From NCBI GenBank assembly GCA_024304875.1, contig JAMWZF010000076.1, positions 1-11,111 on the forward strand: DNA of 11,111 bases, read 5' to 3'. Both the position numbers and the translations under genes were made by a program. Shown here piece by piece: positions 1 through 6,620 of this stretch. The notes beneath the pieces were generated by a model. It was not told the DNA's origin, made no database searches, and worked only from the letters and a program-made list of their open reading frames with translations. Positions within the stretch are counted from its first letter, which is position 1; every line of letters starts with the position of its first letter. The DNA comes from Paracoccaceae bacterium. GTDB taxonomy: Bacteria > Pseudomonadota > Alphaproteobacteria > Rhodobacterales > Rhodobacteraceae.

Positions 1-706
1 AGTCCAGCTCCGTCCGGCTGCCCACCACGATGCAGCGGCGGTCCCGCCCGGCAAGGACCCAGGCGTTCTGCTCGATGGCGAGCAGGTCGATCCGACGCTG
101 GGCCAGGGGCGCGGCGCTTGCCGGGGCGGGGGTATCGGAGGGACCGACCGTCAGGATCGCGGGGCCGTCGGTCAGGCGGTCCAGCAGGGCAGATAGGCCG
201 TCCGAGGCGATGGCGGCGTTGGAGAGATGCACGATCCGGGGGTGCGGCGTGTCGTGCAGCGGCGCGGCGGCGGCGGTGTCGCCGGCCCGGCCGCGGACGA
301 TCTCGACGCCGAGGGCATAGGGCCCACGGTCGATCTTCTCGATCCGCACGAAGACGCGGGCGGCCTTGGGTTCGGCCAGGATGCGCTCTGCGACGCGCTC
401 GGCCAGGGTTTCGAGCAGGTTGATCCGCTCGTCGGTGAGGACGGCGTCGATCGCCTCGGTCACCCGGTCGTAGCTGAGGACCCGGTCGACATCGTCGGTC
501 GCCGCTGCCGACTCGGCCCCCGCCACCTCGACCACGACGTTGAAGCGGACGCGCTGGCGGACGCCCCGCTCGGCCTGGAAGGCGCCGATCTCGACCTCGA
601 GGACGTAGTCGCTGACCGAGATCCGGTCGCGCAGGGCGCCGTTCGGGGCCGTCGCGGCGGCGCGCTCTGCGGGATGGGTGAAAGCCTGGCGGATGTCGTC
701 TGTCAT
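1..706 (-). CDS. folB: Dihydroneopterin aldolase FolB, 3' end outside the window
   Basis: FolB converts 7,8-dihydroneopterin to 6-hydroxymethyl-dihydropterin plus glycolaldehyde in cytoplasmic folate synthesis. The frame is open from ATG 706 to the window edge (235 residues, no stop seen). The aldolase domain covers about residues 27-140: it opens with DRISVSDYVLEVEIGAF, has a Glu at 46 in the QAERGVRQ loop, SYDRV with Tyr79, NLLETLAERVAE with Glu99, and Lys124 in RIEKIDRGPY. These fit the conserved Glu, Tyr, Glu and catalytic Lys of the family. Residues 140-235 are a further extension, since most bacterial FolB proteins stop near 120 residues. It has an Ala/Pro-rich linker, then a compact part ending in DRRCIVVGSRTELD. 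I recall longer FolB proteins in Rhodobacterales but cannot name the extra domain. No clear Shine-Dalgarno precedes the ATG. A folP/glmM neighbourhood would be expected beyond position 1, which cannot be tested here. Confidence 0.87.
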   Translation of the reverse strand, partial: MTDDIRQAFTHPAERAAATAPNGALRDRISVSDYVLEVEIGAFQAERGVRQRVRFNVVVEVAGAESAAATDDVDRVLSYDRVTEAIDAVLTDERINLLETLAERVAERILAEPKAARVFVRIEKIDRGPYALGVEIVRGRAGDTAAAAPLHDTPHPRIVHLSNAAIASDGLSALLDRLTDGPAILTVGPSDTPAPASAAPLAQRRIDLLAIEQNAWVLAGRDRRCIVVGSRTELD

Positions 707-728
707 GGTCGCGGGATAGCCGCCGCCT

Positions 729-749
729 GCCCCGCTCACAAGCCGGGGC
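729..749 (-). other. Hairpin in the folB leader
   Basis: The arms GCCCC (729-733) and GGGGC (745-749) pair. An inner GCT/AGC pairing closes a CACA loop (737-740), with one bulged base at 744. The hairpin lies 23 bases upstream of the folB start. There is no T-run on either side, so it is not an obvious terminator. It could be a transcript stability or translation element, or simply a product of GC-rich sequence. Confidence 0.35.
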
Positions 750-780
750 GCGACACCCGGGCCCTCTTGCGCGGCCCTTC

Positions 781-844
781 CTCCTCTTTTCGCCATAAAT
801 ACCTCGGGGGGAGGCCGAAGGCCGGGGGGCAGAGCCCCCCCTGC
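781..844 (-). repeat. G/C-palindromic intergenic element after the hydrolase gene
   Basis: The element begins 5 bases after the stop codon of the cell-wall hydrolase. It contains a perfect 7-bp stem (824-830 with 834-840, loop AGA), a second small stem GGCC-GAA-GGCC (813-823) and a third G-run (806-811) that could compete for the same C-run. Read on the minus strand it continues into GAGGTATTTATGGCGAAAAG. From memory, this order (C/G palindrome, CGAGTATTT-like core, AAAAGAGGA tail) recurs between genes in many Rhodobacterales genomes. Here it probably ends the hydrolase transcript, although the stem is not followed directly by a T-run. Copy number in this genome cannot be seen from the window. 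Confidence 0.55.
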
Positions 845-848
845 AACG

Positions 849-1505
849 TCAGTTGGACGCGGTCCGCGTCGGCTGGCGGTAGAAGTGGTGGAAGCCGACA
901 GTGGCGGTGCGCGGGAAACGGCGGGACCAGGAGGGGTTCACCGCCTTGGTGTGGTAGTGCGTGGCGCCGGCGGTCAGCTGACGCGGGGCGCCGTCCAGCA
1001 GCAGGCGGGCGACCTTGCCGACGCGGGTGAAGGCGCGGGGTTCGGCGATCGTCTCGGCCCGGCCGTCGCAGGTGTAGGTGAACTGGCACTGGTAGATCCG
1101 GCCGGTGCCCTGGTTGATCACCGCGCAGATGCTGTCGGGGTATTCGGCGCTGTCGACACGGTTCAGGATCACCTCGCCCACGGCGAAGATGCCGCGCACG
1201 CTCTCGCCCCGGGCCTCGAAGTAGAGCGCCTCGGCCAGGCAGCGCCATTCGGCGCCGCCGCTGGCCGCGGGCTGGGCGGCGAGCCACTGGCGATCGTAGC
1301 GGATATTGGAGGGCGCGGTGACGATCGAGCGGGCCCCGGCGGCCGGCGGCGCGGTCAGAAGGTCCATGCGGGCGGCGGGGATGACGCGCATCGCCTGGCG
1401 TTCCTGTCCCAGGAGGGCCTCCAGCCGGGTGGCGAGGACTTCGTCCGCAGCCGCCCCGGTGGCGAGGGTGACGAGAGTGAGAACGACAGCAAGGCAGCGC
1501 AACAT
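849..1505 (-). CDS. Secreted SleB-type cell-wall hydrolase
   Basis: This 218-residue protein has a Sec signal peptide (residues 1-20, MLRCLAVVLTLVTLATGAAA, likely cleaved after AAA). A spacer with little recognisable sequence runs to about residue 85. The rest is a Hydrolase_2 (SleB/CwlJ) domain. The core motif CLAEALYFEARGES has the predicted catalytic Glu at 97, followed by GEVILNRV (110-117), YPDSICAVINQ and CQFTYTCDG (140-148), then ATHYHTKAVNPSW (181-193) and GFHHFYR near the end. The family cleaves peptidoglycan glycan strands, in spore formers during germination. In Gram-negative bacteria such proteins are periplasmic and their role is less clear, probably wall remodelling. The Cys pairs (89, 127, 140, 146) could form disulfides. 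Start chosen: ATG 1505, because it gives a complete signal peptide; the Shine-Dalgarno is weak. It has its own promoter at 1563-1591 and is followed by a hairpin element. Confidence 0.88.
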   Translation of the reverse strand: MLRCLAVVLTLVTLATGAAADEVLATRLEALLGQERQAMRVIPAARMDLLTAPPAAGARSIVTAPSNIRYDRQWLAAQPAASGGAEWRCLAEALYFEARGESVRGIFAVGEVILNRVDSAEYPDSICAVINQGTGRIYQCQFTYTCDGRAETIAEPRAFTRVGKVARLLLDGAPRQLTAGATHYHTKAVNPSWSRRFPRTATVGFHHFYRQPTRTASN

Positions 1506-1530
1506 GACAGACCATGGATTTGTCGCGGAT

Positions 1531-1562
1531 CGGTCTCCGCGCGGACCGCGCTCCTCTAGCGC
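1531..1562 (-). other. Two adjacent hairpins in the hydrolase leader
   Basis: GCGCT (1548-1552) pairs with AGCGC (1558-1562) around a 5-base loop. CGGTC (1531-1535) pairs with GACCG (1544-1548) around a self-complementary core. The two share one base. They fill most of the predicted ~50-base 5' leader between the -10 box and the hydrolase start. They may shape translation or mRNA stability, but GC-rich DNA makes such pairings easily, so this is a tentative call. Confidence 0.35.
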
Positions 1563-1591
1563 ATTAAAAACCGGCCCGAAACCCCTGACAA
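1563..1591 (-). promoter_or_regulatory. Sigma70-type promoter for the cell-wall hydrolase
   Basis: On the minus strand the -35 box reads TTGTCA (1591-1586, five of six consensus bases), followed by a 17-base spacer and a -10 box TTTAAT (1568-1563, five of six). The predicted transcript start is near 1556, about 50 bases before the hydrolase ATG. It lies in the most AT-rich intergenic stretch of the left half of the window, so transcription of the hydrolase is probably independent of the upstream PPDK-like gene. Confidence 0.6.
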
Positions 1592-1604
1592 TCTTAGCAA
1601 AATG

Positions 1605-1620
1605 ATAACAGATGTGTTAT
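1605..1620. promoter_or_regulatory. Palindromic operator candidate upstream of the hydrolase promoter
   Basis: ATAACA-GATG-TGTTAT is a perfect 6-bp dyad with a 4-base spacer. Its centre is roughly 55 bases upstream of the predicted transcript start, a distance that suits an activator. A second palindrome, CACGTG (1624-1629), lies 3 bases further upstream. I do not recognise the cognate regulator. Confidence 0.4.
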
Positions 1621-1650
1621 TGTCACGTGAACGGAAACAGCGCGCACCAT

Positions 1651-1671
1651 TTGGGGTTACCCAAGGTAAAC
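1651..1671. promoter_or_regulatory. Overlapping inverted repeats between the PPDK-like and hydrolase genes
   Basis: TTGGG-GTTA-CCCAA (1651-1664) is a perfect 5-bp dyad. It overlaps an imperfect 7-bp dyad, GGTTACC-CAA-GGTAAAC (1655-1671). The site lies 17 bases after the stop codon of the PPDK-like gene and about 60 bases upstream of the hydrolase -35 box. It has no T-run, so it makes a poor terminator. A DNA-binding protein site is equally possible. Confidence 0.3.
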
Positions 1672-1687
1672 ACGTATATATGTGGAC

Positions 1688-4228
1688 TTATTGTTTCTCG
1701 ATCAGAACCAATTGGGCCGCGGAAAGCCGCGCTGCTGGCACCCGGAAAGGCGAGCAGGAGACATAGTTGAAGCCGAATTGCCGGGAAAACTCGATCGCCG
1801 TGCGGGTCCCGCCGTGCTCGCCGCAGATCGACAGGGTGATGTCCGGCGAGACCCGCCGCGCGCGGTTCGCACCGATGCCGACCAGCTCGCCCACCCCCTC
1901 GATGTCGAGCTCGTGGAACGGGTCCTCGGGAAAGACCTTCAGGTTCACGTACTGCCGCATGAAGCGGCCCGCATCGTCCCGCGACAGGCCGTAGGTCATC
2001 TGCGTCAGGTCGTTCGTGCCGAAGGAGAGGAAGGCCGCGTGCTCCGAGATGTCGTCGGCCCGCAGGCAGGCCCGGGGCGTCTCGACCATGACGCCGAGGC
2101 GGTACTCGAAGACCGCCCCCGTCTCGTTGTGGACCGCGACGGCCACCGCGTCGATCCGGCTGCGGACCAGTTCGACCTCGCGCATGGCGCTGACCAGCGG
2201 GATCATCACCTCGGGCACCACGGCGCCGCCCGCCTTGGTCACCAGGGCCGCGGCCTCGAAGATCGCGCGGGCCTGCATCTCGTAGATCTCGGGCACGGTC
2301 ACGCCGAGGCGCACGCCGCGCATCCCCAGCATGGGATTGTATTCCTCAAGCGCCTCGATCCGGGACTGCACGTCCGCCAGCGGCAGGTCCAGCCCTTCGG
2401 CCAGGTCGCGCATGCCGGACTTGTCCGAGGGCAGGAACTCGTGCAGCGGCGGGTCGAACAGGCGGATGCAGACCGGGTGGCCCTCCATGATCTCGAACAG
2501 GGCGCGGAAGTCGTCGCGCTGCATCGGCAGCAGGCGGTCCAGCACGGCGCGCCGGTCCTCGGGCGTGTTCGCGAAGATCATCTCCTGCATGACCTCGAGC
2601 CGGTCGCGGTCGAAGAACATGTGTTCGGTCCGGCACAGGCCGATCCCTTCGGCCATGAAGGTCCGGGCGGTGCGGGCGTCGGCGGGCGTGTCGGCGTTGG
2701 CGCGAACGCCGATGTCGCGGATCTCGTCCGCCCAGCCGAGAAGGGTCTGGAAGGCATCGTCGAGCGCCGGCTCGAGCATCGGCGGGGTGTCGGCCAGGAC
2801 CTCGCCCCGCGTGCCGTCGACCGTGATCATCTCGCCTTCCGCGAACTTGCGCCCGTCGGGGGTGACGATCTGCTTCTTGCGCCGGTCGATGCGCAGGTCC
2901 GAGGCGCCGACCACGCAAGGGATGCCGAGGCCCCGGCCGATCACGGCGGCGTGGCTGGTCATGCCGCCCCGCATGGTCAGCACCGCGTTGGCGGCGTGCA
3001 TGCCGCGAATGTCGTCGGGCGTCGTCTCGCGCCGGATCAGGACGCAATCCTCGCCCCGCGCGGCGCTGGCCTGGGCCTCGCCGGCGGTGAAGACGATCCG
3101 CCCCGTGGCGGCGCCGGGGCTGGCGGCGATGCCGGTGACGATCAGGTCCCGCGCGGCGGCGGGATCCACCTGCCGGTGCAGCAGTTCCGACAGGGCCGAG
3201 GGCTGGACGCGCAGGAGCGCCTCTTCCCGCGGGATCACCCCGTCGCGGGCGAGGTCGACGGCGACGCGCACGTGCGCGCGGGAGGACCGCTGCACGCGCA
3301 CCCCGTCCAGCAGCCAGAGCGCGCCGTTCTCGACCACGAACTCGATCTGCATCTCCTCGCGCAGGCGTGTGCGGACCAGCGCACCGGCGGCGATCAGCGC
3401 CTCGAACAGATCGGGCCGGGTGTCCTCGAGCGAGGGGCCGCGGTCGTCGCGCGTCAGGTAGATCGCATCCTCGTCCCCCAGCGCCTCGCGCCCCTGGCTC
3501 TGACCGAGGTAGCGACCGGTGATCCGGCGCTGGCCGGTGACCGCGTCGATGAACTGGATCACGCCCGAGCCGCAGTCCCCTGCCCCGATGCCCAGCGCCA
3601 TGGCCTGCACCACCAGCCCCAGTCCGGCGTCCGCCGGCGCGCCCTTGGCCTGCCGCAGCAGCCGCGCGCTGGTCCCCTCCCAGGCGCGGGCCATGGAGCG
3701 CAGGACCTCGGCCAGCTGGCGCCCGGGTTCCTGCGGGAAGGGTTCGTCCATCTCGTCCTCGTAGGCCTGGAGCGAGAGGGCGAGCGCCTCGTGGTCGTCA
3801 TGGTCCTCGAAATCGAAGAGCTCGGGATCCAGCCGGGCGACGTGCAGGGCGTAGGATTCGACGAAGCGGCGGTAGAGCCGGGTGGCGTGGGTGGGCCCAT
3901 GGCTTTCAGTCATCGCGGCGTGCTTGGCGTCGCACATCCCGATGTTGAGGATCGCCCCCGGCCCGCCCCAGTCCGGGTCCTGGCTGGAGGGCCGGACGGA
4001 CAGCAGCGGCGCGGGACCGAAATGTCCCATGATCTCGTCCAGGTCGGGCAGCTGCCCCTGGGCGATGTGCTTGACCGCGGCGAAGGGCAGCGCGACCGTG
4101 GGCGGCACCGGCAGGTCGAGCCGGACCAGACGCTGAAGACACTTCGCCCGCCCGCCATGGGTCGTGGCGGCCATCGTGGCGGTCGGCGTGATCGGGGTCA
4201 CGTCCTCGGGGCGAAGCTGTTTCTGCAC
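1688..4228 (-). CDS. PPDK-family PEP-binding protein with an eroded ATP domain
   Basis: The 846-residue protein aligns over its whole length with pyruvate, phosphate dikinase (~875-900 residues), and glyS-ppdK adjacency is known in other alphaproteobacteria. The central domain has TMRGGMTSHAAVIGRG, with phospho-carrier His426. The C-terminal barrel keeps GIGLCRTEHMFF (Arg533), IRLFDPPLHEF (Arg589), VETPRA (Glu716), SFGTNDLTQ (Asn739-Asp740) and SICGEHGG (acid/base Cys802), all matching substrate or catalytic positions. The N-terminal ATP-grasp part is altered: GGKGANL reads GGRAKCL, the SMPGMMDT loop is absent, and the LQTR near residue 308 reads LDGV. ATP/phosphate-dependent dikinase activity is therefore doubtful; a PEP-binding or regulatory role is possible. 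GTG 4228 is preferred as the start because AAAGG lies 8 bases upstream; an in-frame TTG at 4276 would add 16 unlikely residues. It lies 57 bases after glyS. Family assignment is secure; catalytic ability is not. Confidence 0.85.
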   Translation of the reverse strand: MQKQLRPEDVTPITPTATMAATTHGGRAKCLQRLVRLDLPVPPTVALPFAAVKHIAQGQLPDLDEIMGHFGPAPLLSVRPSSQDPDWGGPGAILNIGMCDAKHAAMTESHGPTHATRLYRRFVESYALHVARLDPELFDFEDHDDHEALALSLQAYEDEMDEPFPQEPGRQLAEVLRSMARAWEGTSARLLRQAKGAPADAGLGLVVQAMALGIGAGDCGSGVIQFIDAVTGQRRITGRYLGQSQGREALGDEDAIYLTRDDRGPSLEDTRPDLFEALIAAGALVRTRLREEMQIEFVVENGALWLLDGVRVQRSSRAHVRVAVDLARDGVIPREEALLRVQPSALSELLHRQVDPAAARDLIVTGIAASPGAATGRIVFTAGEAQASAARGEDCVLIRRETTPDDIRGMHAANAVLTMRGGMTSHAAVIGRGLGIPCVVGASDLRIDRRKKQIVTPDGRKFAEGEMITVDGTRGEVLADTPPMLEPALDDAFQTLLGWADEIRDIGVRANADTPADARTARTFMAEGIGLCRTEHMFFDRDRLEVMQEMIFANTPEDRRAVLDRLLPMQRDDFRALFEIMEGHPVCIRLFDPPLHEFLPSDKSGMRDLAEGLDLPLADVQSRIEALEEYNPMLGMRGVRLGVTVPEIYEMQARAIFEAAALVTKAGGAVVPEVMIPLVSAMREVELVRSRIDAVAVAVHNETGAVFEYRLGVMVETPRACLRADDISEHAAFLSFGTNDLTQMTYGLSRDDAGRFMRQYVNLKVFPEDPFHELDIEGVGELVGIGANRARRVSPDITLSICGEHGGTRTAIEFSRQFGFNYVSCSPFRVPAARLSAAQLVLIEKQ

Positions 4229-4241
4229 TGCGGCGGCCTTT
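4228..4241 (-). promoter_or_regulatory. Ribosome-binding site fixing the GTG start of the PPDK-like gene
   Basis: On the minus strand AAAGG (4241-4237) stands 8 bases before GTG 4228. The alternative TTG at 4276 has no comparable purine tract, and the residues between the two starts do not resemble any PPDK N-terminus. This site decides the start in favour of GTG. Confidence 0.6.
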
Positions 4242-4285
4242 CGCGGGCACTGTAGCGCCCGTGGGCCATGCCGCAAGGGATTGGT

Positions 4286-6550
4286 TTACCCTTCGATCCG
4301 GTTCAGGTCGGCGACGGAGAGGCAGATGGTGCGGATTCGGCTGAGGAGGTTCAGGCGGTTCCGGCGCAGCACCTCGCTCTCGGCGTTGATCTGCACCGCC
4401 TCGAAGAAGGCGTCGATCGGCTGGCGGAGGGACGCCATGGCGGACATGGCGGTTGAGAAGTCCTCCTGCTCCATCGCGGGGGCGATCCTGGCCTCGGCGG
4501 TGTCGAGGGCGGCGAAGAGGGCCTTTTCCTCCTCCGTCTCGGCGAACTTCACGTCCGCGCCGAAGGAATATTCGACCCCGTCCTTCTCTTCGGCCTGGGT
4601 CAGGATGTTGTTGGCCCGCTTGTAGCCCTGGATCAGGTTTTCGCCGTCCTCGGTCTTCAGCGTGTCCGACAGGACGGTGGCCCGCTTGACCAGCAGGGTC
4701 AGGTCGTCGGCGTTCGGCATGGCGAGGCAGGCGTCGATGACGTCATGCCGGATGCCCTCGTCCCGGAGGTGGACCTTGAGGCGGTCGTGGAGGAAGGAGA
4801 GGAGGTCGCTGGTGAGATTTCCCAAAGGCCCAGATACCGCGTCTGACACAACGGGCAGGACGCCGTCCGACGCGATCTGTGCCTCAAGCACCTGATTATC
4901 CACGTCGATCATCATTTCCTTGAAGTCTTCAACCGGAATACCAAGCGCCTCTGCCTGCACCTTGTCGGCGGCGTCCAGAGTCTTCTCGAAGGCGTCCTGA
5001 CGCTGCCGGTTCTGTTGAACCGCAAAGATCGAATAGGCCGCAACGCATTGATCGACCACAGACAGGCGGGTGCTATTGCTCAGGAGCGTCCGGATCACCC
5101 CCAACGCCGCCCGTCGCAGCGCAAACGGGTCCTTCGACCCGGTCGGCTTCTCGTCGATGGCCCAGAAGCCGGTCAGCGTGTCCAGCTTCTCGGCCAGCGC
5201 GACGGCGACCGAGACCGGGGCGGTCGGTACGGCGTCGGACGGCCCGAGGGGGGCGTAGTGGTCCTGGCAGGCGGCGGCGACCTCGGCGGGCAGCCCGGCC
5301 TCGGCGGCGTAGTAGCGGCCCATGAGGCCCTGAAGCTCGGGGAACTCGTAGACCATCTCGGAAGCGAGGTCGGCCTTGGCGACGCGGGCGGCCTCGGCGG
5401 CCATGTCGGGGTCCGCGCCGACCATCGGGGCGATCTCTTTCGCCAGCGCCACCACGCGGTCGATCTTGTCCTTCACGCTGCCGAGCTTGTTGTGGAAGGT
5501 CACCTGCTCTAGGCTCTCCAGCCAGTCGCCCATGCCCGCCTTGGCCACGCGCAAATCGTTCTCCCAAAAGAACTTGGCATCCGCGAGCCGGGCGGCGAGC
5601 ACCTTCTGGTTCCCGGCGAGGATCGTCGCCCCGCCGTCCGCCGCCTCGGTATTGGCGACGGTGACGAAGCCCTCGATCCGGCCGGTCTTCGGGTTGCGGA
5701 GGGAGAGGAACTTCTGGTGCTCCTTCATCGAGGTCTGGAGGACTTCGGGCGGCAGGTCCAGGAACTGGTCTTCGATCCGGCCGAGCAGGACCACGGGCCA
5801 TTCGACCAGCCCCGCGATCTCGGACAGCAGGCCCTCGTCGGCGACGACCTCAAGGCCCTTGGCGAAGGCTTGCGCGTCCGCCTCGCCCCGGATCACCTCG
5901 CGCCGTTCCTCGGGGCGCAGGAGCACCTTGGCACGCTTCAGCTTCGCCTCGTAATCCTCGAAGGAGGTTACGGAAAACGGCTCGGGCGCGAGGAAGCGGT
6001 GGCCTCTCGTGACGTTCCCCGCCTCGATGCCTTCGACCGATAGCGGCACCACCTCGGCGCCGTCGTCGCCGGTCAGCAGGCAGAGGATGGAGTGCAGCGG
6101 CCGCACCCAGCGGAGCGAACCGGCGCCCCAGCGCATCGACTTGGGCCAGGGGAAGCTGCGGATGGTGCCTTCCAGCACCTCGGCGACGATCTCGGCGGCG
6201 GGGCGGCCCGGCTTGTCGATGACGGCGAACCAGACCTCGCCCTTGCCGGTGTCGCGGGCGACCAGGTCCTCCCGGGAGACCCCTGCCCCCCGGCAGAACC
6301 CCTCCACCGCGGCGTCCGGCGCGCCGACCTTCGGCCCCTTGCGCTCCTCGCGGACGGCGGGGCTGTTCGCCAGCAGGCCCTCGACCGCGAGGGTCAGGCG
6401 GCGGGGCGTCGCGAAGGCCCCGGCGGAGGCGTAAGTGAGGCCCGCATCGACCAGCCCGTTCGTGACCAGTTTCTTGAGGTCGTCCGAGGCCTTGGCCTGC
6501 ATCCGCGCGGGGATTTCCTCGGAAAAGAGTTCGATCAGCAGGTCGGGCAT
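4286..6550 (-). CDS. glyS: Glycyl-tRNA synthetase beta subunit
   Basis: GlyS is the tRNA-binding half of the bacterial alpha2beta2 glycyl-tRNA synthetase that charges tRNA-Gly in the cytoplasm. The start MPDLLIELFSEEIPARMQ is the family signature. Other family blocks are KGPKVGAP (71-78), WPKSMRW (135-141), LQTSMKEHQKFLSLRN (271-286), NDLRVAKAGM (331-340), TFHNKLGSVKDK (351-362), EMVYEFPELQGLMGRYYA (398-415) and DPFALRRAALGVIR (474-487). A DALR-type anticodon-binding end completes it. At 754 residues it is about 65 longer than the E. coli protein (689). The excess sits at residues 489-581 (positions 4808-5086), between LGVIR and LLSFLHDRLK, where GC drops to roughly 58 percent against more than 70 percent nearby. 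The gene lies 70 bases after a DUF1206 gene and starts directly behind a strong hairpin. The reading frame is intact throughout. Confidence 0.97.
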   Translation of the reverse strand: MPDLLIELFSEEIPARMQAKASDDLKKLVTNGLVDAGLTYASAGAFATPRRLTLAVEGLLANSPAVREERKGPKVGAPDAAVEGFCRGAGVSREDLVARDTGKGEVWFAVIDKPGRPAAEIVAEVLEGTIRSFPWPKSMRWGAGSLRWVRPLHSILCLLTGDDGAEVVPLSVEGIEAGNVTRGHRFLAPEPFSVTSFEDYEAKLKRAKVLLRPEERREVIRGEADAQAFAKGLEVVADEGLLSEIAGLVEWPVVLLGRIEDQFLDLPPEVLQTSMKEHQKFLSLRNPKTGRIEGFVTVANTEAADGGATILAGNQKVLAARLADAKFFWENDLRVAKAGMGDWLESLEQVTFHNKLGSVKDKIDRVVALAKEIAPMVGADPDMAAEAARVAKADLASEMVYEFPELQGLMGRYYAAEAGLPAEVAAACQDHYAPLGPSDAVPTAPVSVAVALAEKLDTLTGFWAIDEKPTGSKDPFALRRAALGVIRTLLSNSTRLSVVDQCVAAYSIFAVQQNRQRQDAFEKTLDAADKVQAEALGIPVEDFKEMMIDVDNQVLEAQIASDGVLPVVSDAVSGPLGNLTSDLLSFLHDRLKVHLRDEGIRHDVIDACLAMPNADDLTLLVKRATVLSDTLKTEDGENLIQGYKRANNILTQAEEKDGVEYSFGADVKFAETEEEKALFAALDTAEARIAPAMEQEDFSTAMSAMASLRQPIDAFFEAVQINAESEVLRRNRLNLLSRIRTICLSVADLNRIEG

Positions 6551-6587
6551 GGATCACCGGGCGTTGGGGGTTTTGCAACGCCCGGTG
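6551..6587 (-). promoter_or_regulatory. Perfect hairpin abutting the glyS start and covering its ribosome-binding site
   Basis: Two 12-base arms, CACCGGGCGTTG (6555-6566) and CAACGCCCGGTG (6576-6587), pair perfectly around a 9-base loop. On the minus strand the second arm ends 4 bases before the glyS ATG. The only anti-16S match for glyS is GGTGATCC (6558-6551), and its GGTG lies in the stem, so a folded leader would hide it. No T-run follows on either strand, which argues against a simple intrinsic terminator. I infer a translation-control or transcript-processing element between the DUF1206 gene and glyS. Confidence 0.6.
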
Positions 6588-6620
6588 CTTATCGGCCCCG
6601 CCCGCGGGGGGCAAGCGGTC

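Noticed and set aside
736..1515. A 259-codon minus-strand frame overlapping the cell-wall hydrolase in another phase
   Set aside because: It is Arg/His/Pro-rich and without motifs; the 849-1505 frame has the signal peptide and catalytic motif.
1682..4255. An 857-codon open frame on the plus strand, antisense to the PPDK-like gene
   Set aside because: Its translation is His/Asp/Arg/Gly-rich with no recognisable domain, and the minus-strand frame carries every PPDK motif. Long antisense frames are a common result of codon bias in very GC-rich genes.
4246..4262. Terminator between glyS and the PPDK-like gene
   Set aside because: The GGGC/GCCC arms could pair only weakly and no T-run follows, so read-through into the PPDK-like gene is more likely.
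4229..4276. N-terminal extension of the PPDK-like protein to TTG 4276
   Set aside because: There is no ribosome-binding site at the TTG, and the 16 extra residues do not resemble PPDK. GTG 4228 has AAAGG at the right distance.
6551..6587. Simple intrinsic terminator of the DUF1206 gene
   Set aside because: The stem is strong, but no T-run follows; the next bases are the ribosome-binding remnant and ATG of glyS.
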